Shown in pieces: positions 38,393 through 46,751 of a stretch of DNA of 64,000 bases. The notes below the pieces were generated by a model, which searched no databases, was not told the origin of the DNA, and saw only the letters and a program-made list of their open reading frames with translations. Numbering within the stretch: position 1 is the stretch's first letter; each line of letters begins with the position of its first letter. Source of the stretch: Thermodesulfobacteriota bacterium (lineage in GTDB: Bacteria > Desulfobacterota > GWC2-55-46); the NCBI GenBank assembly GCA_030583865.1, contig CP129479.1:1412744-1476743 (forward strand), given 5' to 3'. The position numbers and the translations under genes are program-made.

Positions 38393-39757
38393 CTATTCGG
38401 CTTTAGCGGCAGTGGCCTTGAGAGGCCCGGCAAAGGATAGCTCCGAGTCCTTCTCGCCCCTTCCGACGCAGACGTACTCGAAGCCCAGCCTCCTCATGGC
38501 GGCCGGGTCGTAGACGTTCCTCAAATCGAGTATCTTCGGGGCCTTCAAGAGCCCCTTCACCCTGTTGAGGTCGAGCTTCCTGAACTGGTTCCATTCGGTG
38601 AGGATCACGAGAGCGTCGCTCCCGTCGGCGACTTCATACGCGTCGGTGCAGAAGGTGACAGGCCCGCGCATGGCCTTTCCGGCGTTCTCCATTGCCGCAG
38701 GGTCGTATGCCTTTATGGAAGCGCCCTCGGCCATGAGCCTTTCGGCGATGTCCATCGCCGGGGATTCCCTTATGTCGTCGGTATTGGGCTTAAATGCAAG
38801 GCCGAGTATGCCTATCTGCCTGCCGGGAAGCTCCCCGGCAAGGCCCTTTATCTTCTCGATCATCCTGTCCCTTTGCTCCCGGTTCACCTCGATAACCGCC
38901 TCGACTATCCTGAACGCGTAGCCGTGGGAGCGGGCTATCTTGGTTATGGCCATCGTGTCCTTGGGAAAGCAGGAGCCGCCGTATCCCGGGCCGGCGTGGA
39001 GGAACTTGGGGCCGATGCGGTTGTCGAGCCCCATGCCCTTGGCGACCATCTTTACGTCCGCGCCCACGCGCTCGCAGATGTTCGCGACCTCGTTTATGAA
39101 GGAGACCTTGGTGGCCAGGAAGGCGTTCGAGGCGTATTTTATGAGCTCGGACGTCTCTATGTCGGTTATGACGAAGGGCGTTTCAATGAGGTAAAGCGGG
39201 GAGTAGAGGTCTTTCATTATGGCTATGGCCTGCTCGCTACGCGCCCCGAGTACCACCCTGTTCGGCCTCATGAAGTCCTCGACCGCGGAGCCTTCCCTCA
39301 GGAACTCGGGGTTCGAGACCACGTCGAACTTGTGCTCCCCGTCCTGCTCCTTCTCGATGATGCCCTCTATGAGCTTCCCCGTGCCCACAGGGACGGTGCT
39401 CTTCGTTACGATGACCTTGTAGCCGTTCAGATTTTGGGCGATGGTGCGGGCCACCTCTTCTATGTAGCAGAGGTCCGCAGAGCCGTCCCCCTTTGGGGGC
39501 GTGCCCACGGCTATGAAGATGACGAGGGATTTCTTTATGACCTCGGAGAGGTCGGTAGTGAAGGTGAGCCTCTTCTCGTTTATGTTCTTGTCTACGAGTT
39601 CCTTGAGGCCCGGCTCGAAGATAGGTATTTCACCTTTCTTGAGCATCGCAATCTTCGCGGCGTCCTTGTCGACGCAGGAGACGTTCACGCCGAAGTCGGC
39701 AAAACAGGTGCCGGTCACGAGACCCACGTAGCCCGTGCCGATTACGCAGATGTTCAT
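38393..39757 (-). CDS. ugd: UDP-glucose 6-dehydrogenase
   Basis: Oxidises UDP-glucose to UDP-glucuronate with two NAD; 454 aa. The N-terminal NAD domain begins MNICVIGTGYVGLVTGTCFA, the catalytic Cys lies in GYGGSCFPKDTMAITKIARS near residue 264, and the C-terminal UDP-binding domain includes LGLAFKPNTDDIRESPAMDI near 320 and LTEWNQFRKLDL near 395. GGAGG occurs 12 bp before the ATG. Together with the preceding sugar transferase and GT4 gene it would provide glucuronate for an acidic exopolysaccharide. Confidence 0.95.
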   Translation of the reverse strand: MNICVIGTGYVGLVTGTCFADFGVNVSCVDKDAAKIAMLKKGEIPIFEPGLKELVDKNINEKRLTFTTDLSEVIKKSLVIFIAVGTPPKGDGSADLCYIEEVARTIAQNLNGYKVIVTKSTVPVGTGKLIEGIIEKEQDGEHKFDVVSNPEFLREGSAVEDFMRPNRVVLGARSEQAIAIMKDLYSPLYLIETPFVITDIETSELIKYASNAFLATKVSFINEVANICERVGADVKMVAKGMGLDNRIGPKFLHAGPGYGGSCFPKDTMAITKIARSHGYAFRIVEAVIEVNREQRDRMIEKIKGLAGELPGRQIGILGLAFKPNTDDIRESPAMDIAERLMAEGASIKAYDPAAMENAGKAMRGPVTFCTDAYEVADGSDALVILTEWNQFRKLDLNRVKGLLKAPKILDLRNVYDPAAMRRLGFEYVCVGRGEKDSELSFAGPLKATAAKAE

Positions 39758-39918
39758 GTGATAGATGACCTCCGGATGTCTGCGGGAATGGTATTGCGCG
39801 CATCTCGGCGCCTGCTCTTCTCCAGGCGCTTTGGAAAAACTCCGTCAAAACAGAGAGTAAGGTCAGTATAATCGCGGGCAGGTACCATGTCAAGGACGCA
39901 AAAGTGCGCCTTCCGCCA

Positions 39919-41322
39919 TCAGTAGGCGTTCCGGTTTACGAACCCCTTCCAGAGCGTAAGGAAAAGTATTTTCATGTCCAGGGCCAGCGACCAGTTCTCT
40001 ATGTAATAGAGGTCGTGCTCTATCCTTTTTTTAAGGTCCGTGTGTCCCCTCCAGCCGTTCACCTGCGCCCATCCTGTAATGCCGGCCTTCATCCTGTGCC
40101 TGAGCATATAACGGGGTATCTCCCTCCTGAACTCGTGTATGAAGACCGGCCGCTCGGGCCTCGGGCCTACGAGCGACATGTCGCCTCTCAGGACGTTTAT
40201 GAGCTGCGGGAGCTCGTCAAGGCTCGTGGCCCTCAAGACCCTTCCGAGCATGGTACGCCTGGGGTCGCCCCGCCTTGCCCAGACCGCGCCGGTATCGTCC
40301 TCGGCCCCGGTCCGCATGGTCCTGAACTTGAGCATCCGGAAGGGCTGCCCGCCTATGCCCATCCTCTCCTGCCTGTAGAGGACCGGGCCCGGCGAGGTAG
40401 CCCTCACGAGCGCCGCTATAACCAGCATCAGTGGCGAGAAAAGGACGAGGGCGGCGACCGAGAGCACGATATCGAAGCCCCTTTTAAGGACCATGTTCCA
40501 GCCGTAAAGGGGCGAGTTACGGAGGTTCAATATGGGTATGCCCTCGAACTCCTCGACCCCGCCCCTCAGGGTCATGAACTCCACCATGTCCGGTATTACC
40601 TTTATGTCCACGGCCTCGTCACCGATGTGTTTGACGGCTTCCGCGACCTTCGAGTGCTGGTCCCAGCCGAGGGCGATGAATACCATGTCTATGCGCATGA
40701 GGCCCAGGAGCTCCCTTAAGTCCCCGGTGGAGCCGACTACCCTCACCCCGCACACCTGCCTGCCGGCCTGCCCCTCTTCAGGAGAGACGAGCCCTTCAAT
40801 CTTGATGCCCACCTCCGGATGGTTCTCGATGTTTTCAATAAGCCTCCTTGCAGGCTCGCCGGTCCCGACGATAACCGCGTACCGGAGGTTAAAGCCCCTC
40901 CTCATGAGAGACCGGAGCGCCTTCCTGAACGCGAACCTCCCGAGGCTCAAGGCCCCGATATTTATGACGGTGAAAAGTACGAATACGAGCCTCGAAAACT
41001 CGTACTGCTTGGCAAAGAAAGTGACCGCGATGAATATGAGCATGGATATCCCGCACGCCTTCCCGATGTCGATCACTTCGGAAAGCGGGGTGCCTATCCT
41101 CTTGGGCCGGTACAGGCCGAAGACCTTGAATACGACCGCCCAGATTATCGTTATGGGTATGAGGAGGAGGCTGTACGCGAAAAAATCAGGCACGCCCCTT
41201 GGCACGCTCAAGAGCCCAGAATGAAAGCGTATATGGAAGGAGAGCGCCCAGGAGGAGGCGATTATGATGAGGTCCGAGATGAGAAGGAGGCTCTCAAAGA
41301 GCTGGCTGTGTTTTTTGAGCAT
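39919..41322 (-). CDS. Undecaprenyl-phosphate sugar phosphotransferase (WbaP/WcaJ-like)
   Basis: 467-aa membrane enzyme that starts polysaccharide repeat units by moving a sugar-1-phosphate to undecaprenyl phosphate. Four N-terminal transmembrane helices are followed by a CoA-binding-like soluble domain (AVIVGTGEPARRLIENIENH near 147). A fifth helix precedes the catalytic C-terminal domain, with KRGFDIVLSVAALVLFSPLM, VLYRQERMGIGGQPFRMLKF, LRATSLDELPQLINVLRGDM, GPRPERP and GITGWAQVNGWRG. The sugar (Glc, Gal or other) cannot be told. GGGAGGGG precedes the ATG, and the start overlaps the upstream GT4 gene by 29 bp. Confidence 0.93.
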   Translation of the reverse strand: MLKKHSQLFESLLLISDLIIIASSWALSFHIRFHSGLLSVPRGVPDFFAYSLLLIPITIIWAVVFKVFGLYRPKRIGTPLSEVIDIGKACGISMLIFIAVTFFAKQYEFSRLVFVLFTVINIGALSLGRFAFRKALRSLMRRGFNLRYAVIVGTGEPARRLIENIENHPEVGIKIEGLVSPEEGQAGRQVCGVRVVGSTGDLRELLGLMRIDMVFIALGWDQHSKVAEAVKHIGDEAVDIKVIPDMVEFMTLRGGVEEFEGIPILNLRNSPLYGWNMVLKRGFDIVLSVAALVLFSPLMLVIAALVRATSPGPVLYRQERMGIGGQPFRMLKFRTMRTGAEDDTGAVWARRGDPRRTMLGRVLRATSLDELPQLINVLRGDMSLVGPRPERPVFIHEFRREIPRYMLRHRMKAGITGWAQVNGWRGHTDLKKRIEHDLYYIENWSLALDMKILFLTLWKGFVNRNAY

Positions 41323-42442
41323 TTCCCCTCCCGCCCCTGGACTCGATCAGCTTCGATTCTAAATACTTTCTGATCCTTTCCTTGAATACGGTTCTGTCAA
41401 AGGCGAGAGCATGCGCCCTTATGGACTCAGGGTTGAAAATTCCTTCGGCTTTTTCGAATATTTCGACGGCCTCGTTAAGCGCCGCCGGGGCCTGCTCCAT
41501 GAAGAAGACACCGGTCGCGTTCCGTCCCCTGCCAGGCGGGACGACGGTCTCCGTAGCGCCACCCCTGCCGAAGGCTATTACCGGCCTGCCGGACGCCATA
41601 GCCTCGAGGGGCGTTATACCGAAGTCTTCCTCCCCGGGAAAAACGAGTGCCCTGCATCCCTGGTATAACCCTTTGAGCTCATCGTCCGTTTTCCAGCCCA
41701 GGAACTCGATATTTGGCCGGGCCGCCTTTACGAGCCTCTTCCGTTCCTGCCCTGAACCGGCGATGACGAGCTTCTTCCCCGACGCGTTGAAGGCCTCTAT
41801 GGCAAGGTCTATCCTTTTATACGGGGCAAAGGCGGAAATGATGAGGTAATAGCTTCCCGGCCTTCGGCCTATCGCGAATTTCGAGCAGTCGACCGGCGGG
41901 TGTATGACATCCGCCCTCCTCCTGTAAAGCCTTCTCACCTTCTCCGCGACATTGGCAGAGTTCGCTATGAAGTGGTCGACCCTCGCGCTCGATGCGGCGT
42001 CCCAGAGCCTCAGGTAATGGGCGACTGCCCGGTAGGCAAGCGCCCGTACTCCCCTCTTTTGCCCGAAGTACTCGTGGTACATGTCCCAGACATACCTCAT
42101 TGGAGTGTGTATGTAGGAGATATGCAGGGAGCCCGGCGGGGGCAGCACCCCCTTTGCTACGCAATGGCTTGTCGAGAGCACGAGCCTGTAGCCCTTAAGA
42201 TGCAGCCCCTCGACTGCTGCAGGGAAGAGCGGCAGGTAGTGCCTGTATGCGCTACGCGCAAAAGGGAGGCCCTGTATGAAAGACGTCCTCACCCGCCTGC
42301 CCTCTATGACCCCGGAGACAGACCCCCGGTCGTGGAAAAGGGTATATAGGTCTGCCGAGGGGAAGAGCTCGCAGAAGACTTCCAGGACCTTTTCCCCGCC
42401 GCGCATGCCGGTCAGCCAATCGTGTACGAGAGCGACCCTCAC
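41294..42442 (-). CDS. Glycosyltransferase family 4
   Basis: 382-aa GT-B glycosyltransferase. The N-terminal acceptor half begins ALVHDWLTGMRGGEKVLEVF, with HISYIHTPMRYVWDMYHEYF near 122. The donor half shows DVIHPPVDCSKFAIG, YYLIISAFAPYKRIDLAIEA (near 215) and the sugar-nucleotide site FPGEEDFGITPLEAMASGRP near 285, with E-x7-E spacing. This resembles mannosyltransferases such as WbaZ, but the sugar is not provable. The start is GTG at 42442, chosen because GGAGG lies 7 bp before it; the longer in-frame upstream stretch is not conserved-looking. It is the first gene of the exopolysaccharide set. Confidence 0.9.
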   Translation of the reverse strand: MRVALVHDWLTGMRGGEKVLEVFCELFPSADLYTLFHDRGSVSGVIEGRRVRTSFIQGLPFARSAYRHYLPLFPAAVEGLHLKGYRLVLSTSHCVAKGVLPPPGSLHISYIHTPMRYVWDMYHEYFGQKRGVRALAYRAVAHYLRLWDAASSARVDHFIANSANVAEKVRRLYRRRADVIHPPVDCSKFAIGRRPGSYYLIISAFAPYKRIDLAIEAFNASGKKLVIAGSGQERKRLVKAARPNIEFLGWKTDDELKGLYQGCRALVFPGEEDFGITPLEAMASGRPVIAFGRGGATETVVPPGRGRNATGVFFMEQAPAALNEAVEIFEKAEGIFNPESIRAHALAFDRTVFKERIRKYLESKLIESRGGRGNAQKTQPAL

Positions 42443-42893
42443 AAGAAGACCTCCATGCGAACGCCGGACTGTTCTTTTTTCTTTGCGGATTTTTAATGCC
42501 AGGAGGTTGAGCTTTAGGGGCGTACGCGCCCCCTGAAAAGTATAATCCACAATCTTGGGCCGTCAAATGCTAGGCCAGGCTCCGGGATAGGCGAGCGGAG
42601 GGCGGGCTCAGGGTGAGAAAGGGGGACGGATTTCGGAGAAATGAAAAAAGCGGGTTAAGGAAGGGTTTACGAAGATAAGGCTGTCAGCACGGACCGAAGC
42701 AGCGGGGCGGGCCTGAGCGAATAAGGAATCGCTCTCGGCAACGGATGAGCAACAGCCGTTGCCGCTGACCCTCCTATTTCACGGAAGTGGCCGCGCCGAA
42801 TCAGCGTTCGATTCCGCTTGGCCACTTCCGCGAGGCAAAGACAGACCCCCTGCCGGGCTCCAGACGCGGCCTCAATATGAAGAGGCCTCCGTT
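42443..42893. other. Long intergenic region with a large hairpin
   Basis: No gene is supported in these 451 bp; the apparent frames have no recognisable protein character. It holds one strong structure, at 42782-42830, listed separately, and G-rich and A-rich stretches on the side of the GT4 gene that may contain its promoter. Confidence 0.5.
42782..42830. repeat. 49-bp near-perfect palindrome / hairpin
   Basis: CGGAAGTGGCC (42782-42792) and GGCCACTTCCG (42820-42830) form a perfect 11-bp stem. Inside, GAATC (42798-42802) pairs with GATTC (42810-42814). There is no T-run on either side, so it is not an ordinary intrinsic terminator; a REP-like element or structured RNA is more likely. Confidence 0.8.
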
Positions 42894-43187
42894 TCAAACC
42901 GCATTTGAAAAGGCCTGGGCGCCGTCTCCCTCGGCAAGCACCTTCTTGAACTCGCTCATGACCTGCTCCTCGAGCATCTGCCTTGTGGGCTTATCGAGCG
43001 GGTGGACAAGGTCCCTGTAGGTGCCGTCCTTCATCTTCTTGGCTGGCATGGCCACGAAATACCCGGTAGTTCCCTTTATCACCTTCATGTCCCTCACAAC
43101 GAAACAGTCGTCGAGCTTGATAGTCACATAGGCCTTGAGCTTTTCATCCCCATCCACCGGAAGCACCTTGATCTCGGTAATGCGCAT
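42894..43187 (-). CDS. spoVG: SpoVG family nucleic-acid-binding protein
   Basis: 97-aa homologue of SpoVG, a small site-specific DNA/RNA-binding protein first known in Firmicutes but widely found in Deltaproteobacteria. Conserved parts are MRITEIKVLPVDGDEKLKAY, VTIKLDDCFVVRDMKVIKGT and TGYFVAMPAKKMKDGTYRDL, and the C-terminus ends in a charged helix. The start at 43187 follows GGGGGGAAGACG; upstream in-frame codons are not family-like. It is divergent from purM with a 303-bp gap. Confidence 0.92.
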   Translation of the reverse strand: MRITEIKVLPVDGDEKLKAYVTIKLDDCFVVRDMKVIKGTTGYFVAMPAKKMKDGTYRDLVHPLDKPTRQMLEEQVMSEFKKVLAEGDGAQAFSNAV

Positions 43188-43323
43188 CGTCTTCCCCCCC
43201 TGATTGTTGGTTTTCATTGCCTGGCCCAAATCGATGATATGCGAATCAGCTTTTTTAATTGCAACTGATGTGCCAATCGCTGATGTAAAAAAATATTTAG
43301 GTTAATTAACAGGATGGGGAATC

Positions 43324-43338
43324 CAATAATCATTATCA
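43324..43338. promoter_or_regulatory. Fur-box-like palindrome between spoVG and purM
   Basis: CAATAATCATTATCA matches 12 of 14 positions of TGATAAT-N-ATTATCA, with the right half perfect. It lies 137 bp before spoVG and 153 bp before purM in the 303-bp divergent gap, the rest of which (43188-43490) has no gene. Downstream, GCACAG / CTGTGC (43350-43386) forms another inverted repeat. Confidence 0.4.
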
Positions 43339-43490
43339 CCTGAAAAATCGCACAGTCTTTTGTGCATGGCGCATATATATCTGTGCGCCACACGAACTTT
43401 ATCGGGCTCTGCGGAAAAAATCAAGGCGTTCCCGGCCTCTCGGCAGCATACCCGTTGACTTCAAAAAGTCTTTGCATTAATCTATTGCGC

Positions 43491-44546
43491 ATGAAAAAAC
43501 TTACCTATAAGAAAGCCGGAGTTAATATCGACGAAGGCGGCAGGCTCGTTACTCTCATAAAGCCCTCGGTGCGCTCGACCTACCGGAAAGAGGTGATGGG
43601 AGACATAGGCGGGTTCGGCGCCCTTTTCTCGGGAAAATTCAAAGGCATGAAAGACCCGGTGCTTGTTTCATCGACCGACGGGGTTGGAACCAAGCTCATG
43701 GTGGCCTTTGCCGCGGACAGGCACGACACCATCGGAATCGACCTCGTTGCCATGAGCGTTAACGACATACTCGTAAGCGGGGCCGAGCCTCTTTTCTTCC
43801 TCGACTACTTCGCGACCGGCAGGCTCGACGCGAAAAGGGGAGCTGAGGTTGTAAAGGGAATAGCGGAAGGCTGCAAGCTCGCCGGATGCGCCCTCATAGG
43901 CGGCGAGACCGCCGAGATGCCGGGCCTTTACAGGCCTGGAGAGTACGACCTGGCGGGCTTTGCCGTCGGCGTGGTCGACAGGAAAAAAATTGTGGACGGC
44001 TCCCGGATAAAGCCGGGAGACAGGATAATAGGGCTTGCTTCCAGCGGCCTACACAGTAACGGCTACTCGCTCGCGAGAAAGATAATCTTCGAATCCCTCG
44101 GGCGCAAGCTTACCGACAGGCCCAGGGGCCTTGGGACCGACATCGGGTCCGCCCTCCTTGCGCCGACCCGTATTTACGTGAAGCCGGTCCTGAAGCTCAT
44201 GAAACACTGCGACGTCCTCGGCATGGCCCACATAACTGGCGGAGGCTTTATTGAGAATATCCCGAGGGTGCTGCCAAAAGGCACTGTGGCGGCCATAGAA
44301 AAAGGCTCGTGGCCCGTGCCGCCCATATTCAGGCTCTTAAGGGAGGGCGGCCCGGTAGATGAGAGCGAGATGTTCAGGACCTTCAATGTCGGCATAGGGT
44401 TGGTCATCGTCGTCAGGGCCCGGGACGAGGCCCGCGCGCTAAAGAGGCTTGCGGCCCTCGGCGAGAAGGCCTTTACCATAGGCGAAATCGCCCGGGCTAA
44501 AGGCGCGCCCCGGGTTGAATTCACCGGGAAAGCGGGTATGATTTAA
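43491..44546 (+). CDS. purM: Phosphoribosylformylglycinamidine cyclo-ligase (AIR synthetase)
   Basis: Fifth step of purine synthesis, FGAM to AIR; 351 aa. The start [17 protein letters not shown] is typical, and the ATP-binding loop [17 protein letters not shown] is near residue 53, with [20 protein letters not shown] near 75, [20 protein letters not shown] near 139, [17 protein letters not shown] near 182 and [17 protein letters not shown] near 245. The upstream in-frame region is not conserved, so ATG 43491 is used, although no Shine-Dalgarno sequence is visible. Repeat B3 begins directly after its stop codon. Confidence 0.96.
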   Translation: MKKLTYKKAGVNIDEGGRLVTLIKPSVRSTYRKEVMGDIGGFGALFSGKFKGMKDPVLVSSTDGVGTKLMVAFAADRHDTIGIDLVAMSVNDILVSGAEPLFFLDYFATGRLDAKRGAEVVKGIAEGCKLAGCALIGGETAEMPGLYRPGEYDLAGFAVGVVDRKKIVDGSRIKPGDRIIGLASSGLHSNGYSLARKIIFESLGRKLTDRPRGLGTDIGSALLAPTRIYVKPVLKLMKHCDVLGMAHITGGGFIENIPRVLPKGTVAAIEKGSWPVPPIFRLLREGGPVDESEMFRTFNVGIGLVIVVRARDEARALKRLAALGEKAFTIGEIARAKGAPRVEFTGKAGMI

Positions 44547-44687
44547 GGCAACCTCTAAAAATTTGAGATTTTTCCCGCAATCAAGGAAGGGCGGGAATAA
44601 AAAGCGGAGCATATATGTGAATATGTGAGCATTTTTGTTCACGCCCTGACGCAGAGTCCGGGGAAAAAATCAATTTTAGAGGTTGCC
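44547..44687 (+). mobile_element. MITE-like repeat family B, copy 3 (complete)
   Basis: 141 bp with perfect 14-bp terminal inverted repeats GGCAACCTCTAAAA and TTTTAGAGGTTGCC, flanked on both sides by TTAA (44543-44546 and 44688-44691), a possible target duplication. Core: GGAATAAAAAGCGGAGCATA, then TATGTGAATATGTGAGCATT, then CCTGACGCAGAGTCCGGGG. It starts right after the purM stop and ends 3 bp before the purN start, whose only Shine-Dalgarno candidate (AGAGG) is inside the right terminal repeat. Confidence 0.88.
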
Positions 44688-44690
44688 TTA

Positions 44691-45338
44691 ATGGTCAACA
44701 TAGGGGTGCTCGTATCAGGTAGCGGCACGAACCTCCAGTCGATAATAGACGAGATAGAGGCCGGAAGGCTCGACGCCTCCATAAAGGTGGTCGTCTCGAA
44801 CAAGCCCGACTCCTTTGCGCTTGAGCGCGCAAGGAAGCACGACATCCCTGTCGCCGTGGTAAGGGTCAAGGACTTCCCGCAAAAAGAGGCCTTCGACGCG
44901 GAGGTGCTTCGGATTTTGAAGGAGCACGGCGTCGAGCTTGTGGTGCTCGCGGGCTTCATGCGGATAATAACCAGGGTCCTCCTGGACTCGTTCCACATGA
45001 AGGTGATGAACATACATCCATCGCTCCTTCCTTCCTTCCCCGGGCTGGAGGTACAGAAAGCCGCGCTCGAATACGGTGTGAAGTTCTCTGGCTGCACCGT
45101 GCATTTCGTGGACGACGGCGTGGACACCGGGCCCGTAATAGTCCAGGCGGTCGTGCCGGTTAAGGACGAGGACACGGTCGAGTCGCTTTCAAAGCGGATA
45201 CTGGCTGAAGAGCACAGGATATATCCGCGGGCCATACAGCTCTATAGCGAGGGAAGGCTCGAGGTAAGGGGCAGAAGGGTATTCGTCAGGGACGCTAAGT
45301 CACCTTCAGGGGGCATGGAAAATCCCGGAGAAGACTAA
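44691..45338 (+). CDS. purN: Phosphoribosylglycinamide formyltransferase
   Basis: Uses 10-formyl-THF to formylate GAR in the third purine step; 215 aa. It shows NIGVLVSGSGTNLQSIIDEI at the start, VVSNKPDSFALERARKHDIP near 37, LVVLAGFMRIITRVLL near 83, MNIHPSLLPSFPGLEVQKAA near 104 (catalytic Asn-His), and GCTVHFVDDGVDTGPVIVQA near 130 (catalytic Asp). The start is ATG 44691; GAGG 8 bp before it belongs to repeat B3. The longer upstream frame is repeat sequence. It is followed by a DUF523 gene after 4 bp. Confidence 0.96.
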   Translation: MVNIGVLVSGSGTNLQSIIDEIEAGRLDASIKVVVSNKPDSFALERARKHDIPVAVVRVKDFPQKEAFDAEVLRILKEHGVELVVLAGFMRIITRVLLDSFHMKVMNIHPSLLPSFPGLEVQKAALEYGVKFSGCTVHFVDDGVDTGPVIVQAVVPVKDEDTVESLSKRILAEEHRIYPRAIQLYSEGRLEVRGRRVFVRDAKSPSGGMENPGED

Positions 45339-45342
45339 AGGG

Positions 45343-45780
45343 ATGTACAACGGACCGGTCATAGTGAGCGCCTGCCTCCTGGGCCTCCGGACCCGCTACG
45401 ACGGGAAGGACGCCTACTCCATCGAGGCCGTAACCCGCCTTGAGGGAAGGACGTTAATCCCGGTCTGCCCGGAGCAGCTGGGGGGCTTGCCCACCCCGCG
45501 CCCCGCATCCGAGATAGCCGACGGCGACGGCACGGCCGTCCTGGCCGGGACGGCAAAGGTCATTGACGAGTTCGGGGCCGACGTCACGCTCCAGTTCATG
45601 AAGGGCGCGATGGACGTGCTTCAGATTGCCAGGATCACAGGCTCGGAAGAGGCTTTCTTAAAAGAGAGAAGCCCCTCGTGCGGTGTAGGCACAATCTGCA
45701 GGGACAGCCTTTGCGTGAACGGGACCGGGGTCACTGCAGCGCTCCTTAAGAGGGAGGGGCTTGTGGTAAGTGGTTTTTAG
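45343..45780 (+). CDS. DUF523 family protein
   Basis: 145-aa protein of unknown function. Family signature is VIVSACLLGLRTRYDGKDAY at the N-terminus, then LIPVCPEQLGGLPTPRPASE near 36-55, and FLKERSPSCGVGTICRDSLC near 105-124. The conserved Cys residues suggest metal or cofactor binding, but no role is established. It directly follows purN, so it belongs to the purine transcription unit; no further purine gene follows. Confidence 0.88.
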   Translation: MYNGPVIVSACLLGLRTRYDGKDAYSIEAVTRLEGRTLIPVCPEQLGGLPTPRPASEIADGDGTAVLAGTAKVIDEFGADVTLQFMKGAMDVLQIARITGSEEAFLKERSPSCGVGTICRDSLCVNGTGVTAALLKREGLVVSGF

Positions 45781-45822
45781 GCCGCATCATTCGCACTTTT
45801 TTGAAAAAATGCAAAATCTATT

Positions 45823-45958
45823 CAGGCTGTCTCAAAAAGCTCCCAGATGCGAGGCCTCCGTTGTAATAGGGGAGCGAGGAATGAGGCGTACTTTTCGTGT
45901 ACGCCGGAGTGACGAGCGCCGATGACAACGAAGCAGATGGACTTTTTCAGCAGCCTGC
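45823..45958 (+). repeat. Intergenic repeat family A, copy 2
   Basis: About 135 bp between DUF523 and UPF0173. It begins CAGGCTGTCTCAAAAAG, contains GAGGAATGAGGCGTACTTTT, then CGTGTACGCCGGAGTGACGA and GACAACGAAGCAGATGG, and ends CTTTTTCAGCAGCCTGC. The inner blocks match copy 1 read on the other strand almost base for base. Confidence 0.85.
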
Positions 45959-45976
45959 AGGAGCGGAGGGCGCAGG

Positions 45977-46648
45977 ATGAAGATAACCTGGCAGGGACAC
46001 TCGTGTTTCATTGTGGAGGCTCAGGGAAAGAGCGTCATAATCGACCCCTTCCTAAGCGGCAACCCTACGGCTAAGACAAAACCGGCGGATGTGAAGGTCG
46101 ACGCGGTGCTCGTTACGCACGGCCACGGCGACCACCTGGGCGACGCGGTCGAGATTTCAAAGGCCAACAAGGCCCCCATTATCGGCACATTCGAGCTCGT
46201 TAACTACTGCATTTCAAAAGGCGCGACAGGCCACGCCATGCACATAGGCGGAAGCCACGCCTTCCCGTTCGGAAGAGTGAAGCTCACAATCGCCCACCAC
46301 GGCTCGGCTACTGAAGCGGGCACCCCCGGCAACCCATGCGGCTTCATTGTCAGCATGGGCGGAAAGACCCTCTACCACGCGGGCGACACCGGGCTCTTCG
46401 CGGACATGGCCCTCATAGGAGAGACCAACTCAATTGACTGCGCCCTCCTCCCGATAGGCGACAACTTCACGATGGGGATAGAGGACGCGGTACGGGCTGT
46501 CGCGTTTTTGAAGCCCAGGGTCGCGGTACCCATGCACTATAACACCTTCGACCTCATAAAGCAGGACCCGCAGGCCTTCAGTAAGGGGCTCGAAGGCAAG
46601 CCAGTCGATGTCAGGATTATGAACCCCGGGGAGAGTACCGAGATATAA
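45977..46648 (+). CDS. UPF0173 metal-dependent hydrolase (metallo-beta-lactamase fold)
   Basis: 223-aa cytoplasmic protein with the MBL fold. Metal ligands are HGHGDHLGDAVEIS near residues 49-62, AHHGSATEAGTPGNPCGF near 105-122 and YHAGDTGLFADMALIGE near 135, followed by AVPMHYNTFDLIKQDP near 185. The physiological substrate is unknown. GGAGG is 7 bp before the ATG at 45977, just after the end of repeat A2. Confidence 0.9.
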   Translation: MKITWQGHSCFIVEAQGKSVIIDPFLSGNPTAKTKPADVKVDAVLVTHGHGDHLGDAVEISKANKAPIIGTFELVNYCISKGATGHAMHIGGSHAFPFGRVKLTIAHHGSATEAGTPGNPCGFIVSMGGKTLYHAGDTGLFADMALIGETNSIDCALLPIGDNFTMGIEDAVRAVAFLKPRVAVPMHYNTFDLIKQDPQAFSKGLEGKPVDVRIMNPGESTEI

Positions 46649-46693
46649 GCCGCTATTTTCAGGGAAGGCCTGATTAATAGCAATCTCATCTAA

Positions 46694-46724
46694 AAGGCCC
46701 TGTCCGGACTCCGGACAGGGCCTT
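46694..46724. terminator. Bidirectional hairpin between UPF0173 and VOC genes
   Basis: A perfect 14-bp stem AAGGCCCTGTCCGG / CCGGACAGGGCCTT with an ACT loop. It sits in the 103-bp gap between convergent genes and is followed by only a T-poor tract (CTTGTT), so it is probably a shared terminator or mRNA 3' stabiliser. Confidence 0.75.
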
Positions 46725-46751
46725 CTTGTTCCATCTGCTATAACCCGGGAT

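Noticed and set aside
42443..42893. Small protein genes in the GT4-spoVG gap
   Set aside because: Possible frames (e.g. 42667-42897 minus) have no recognisable composition, ribosome site or family, and overlap the large hairpin.
45793..45812. Terminator after DUF523 (GCACTTTTTTGAAAAAATGC)
   Set aside because: The stem is A-T only apart from its closing pairs and is not followed by a separate T-run; too weak to call.
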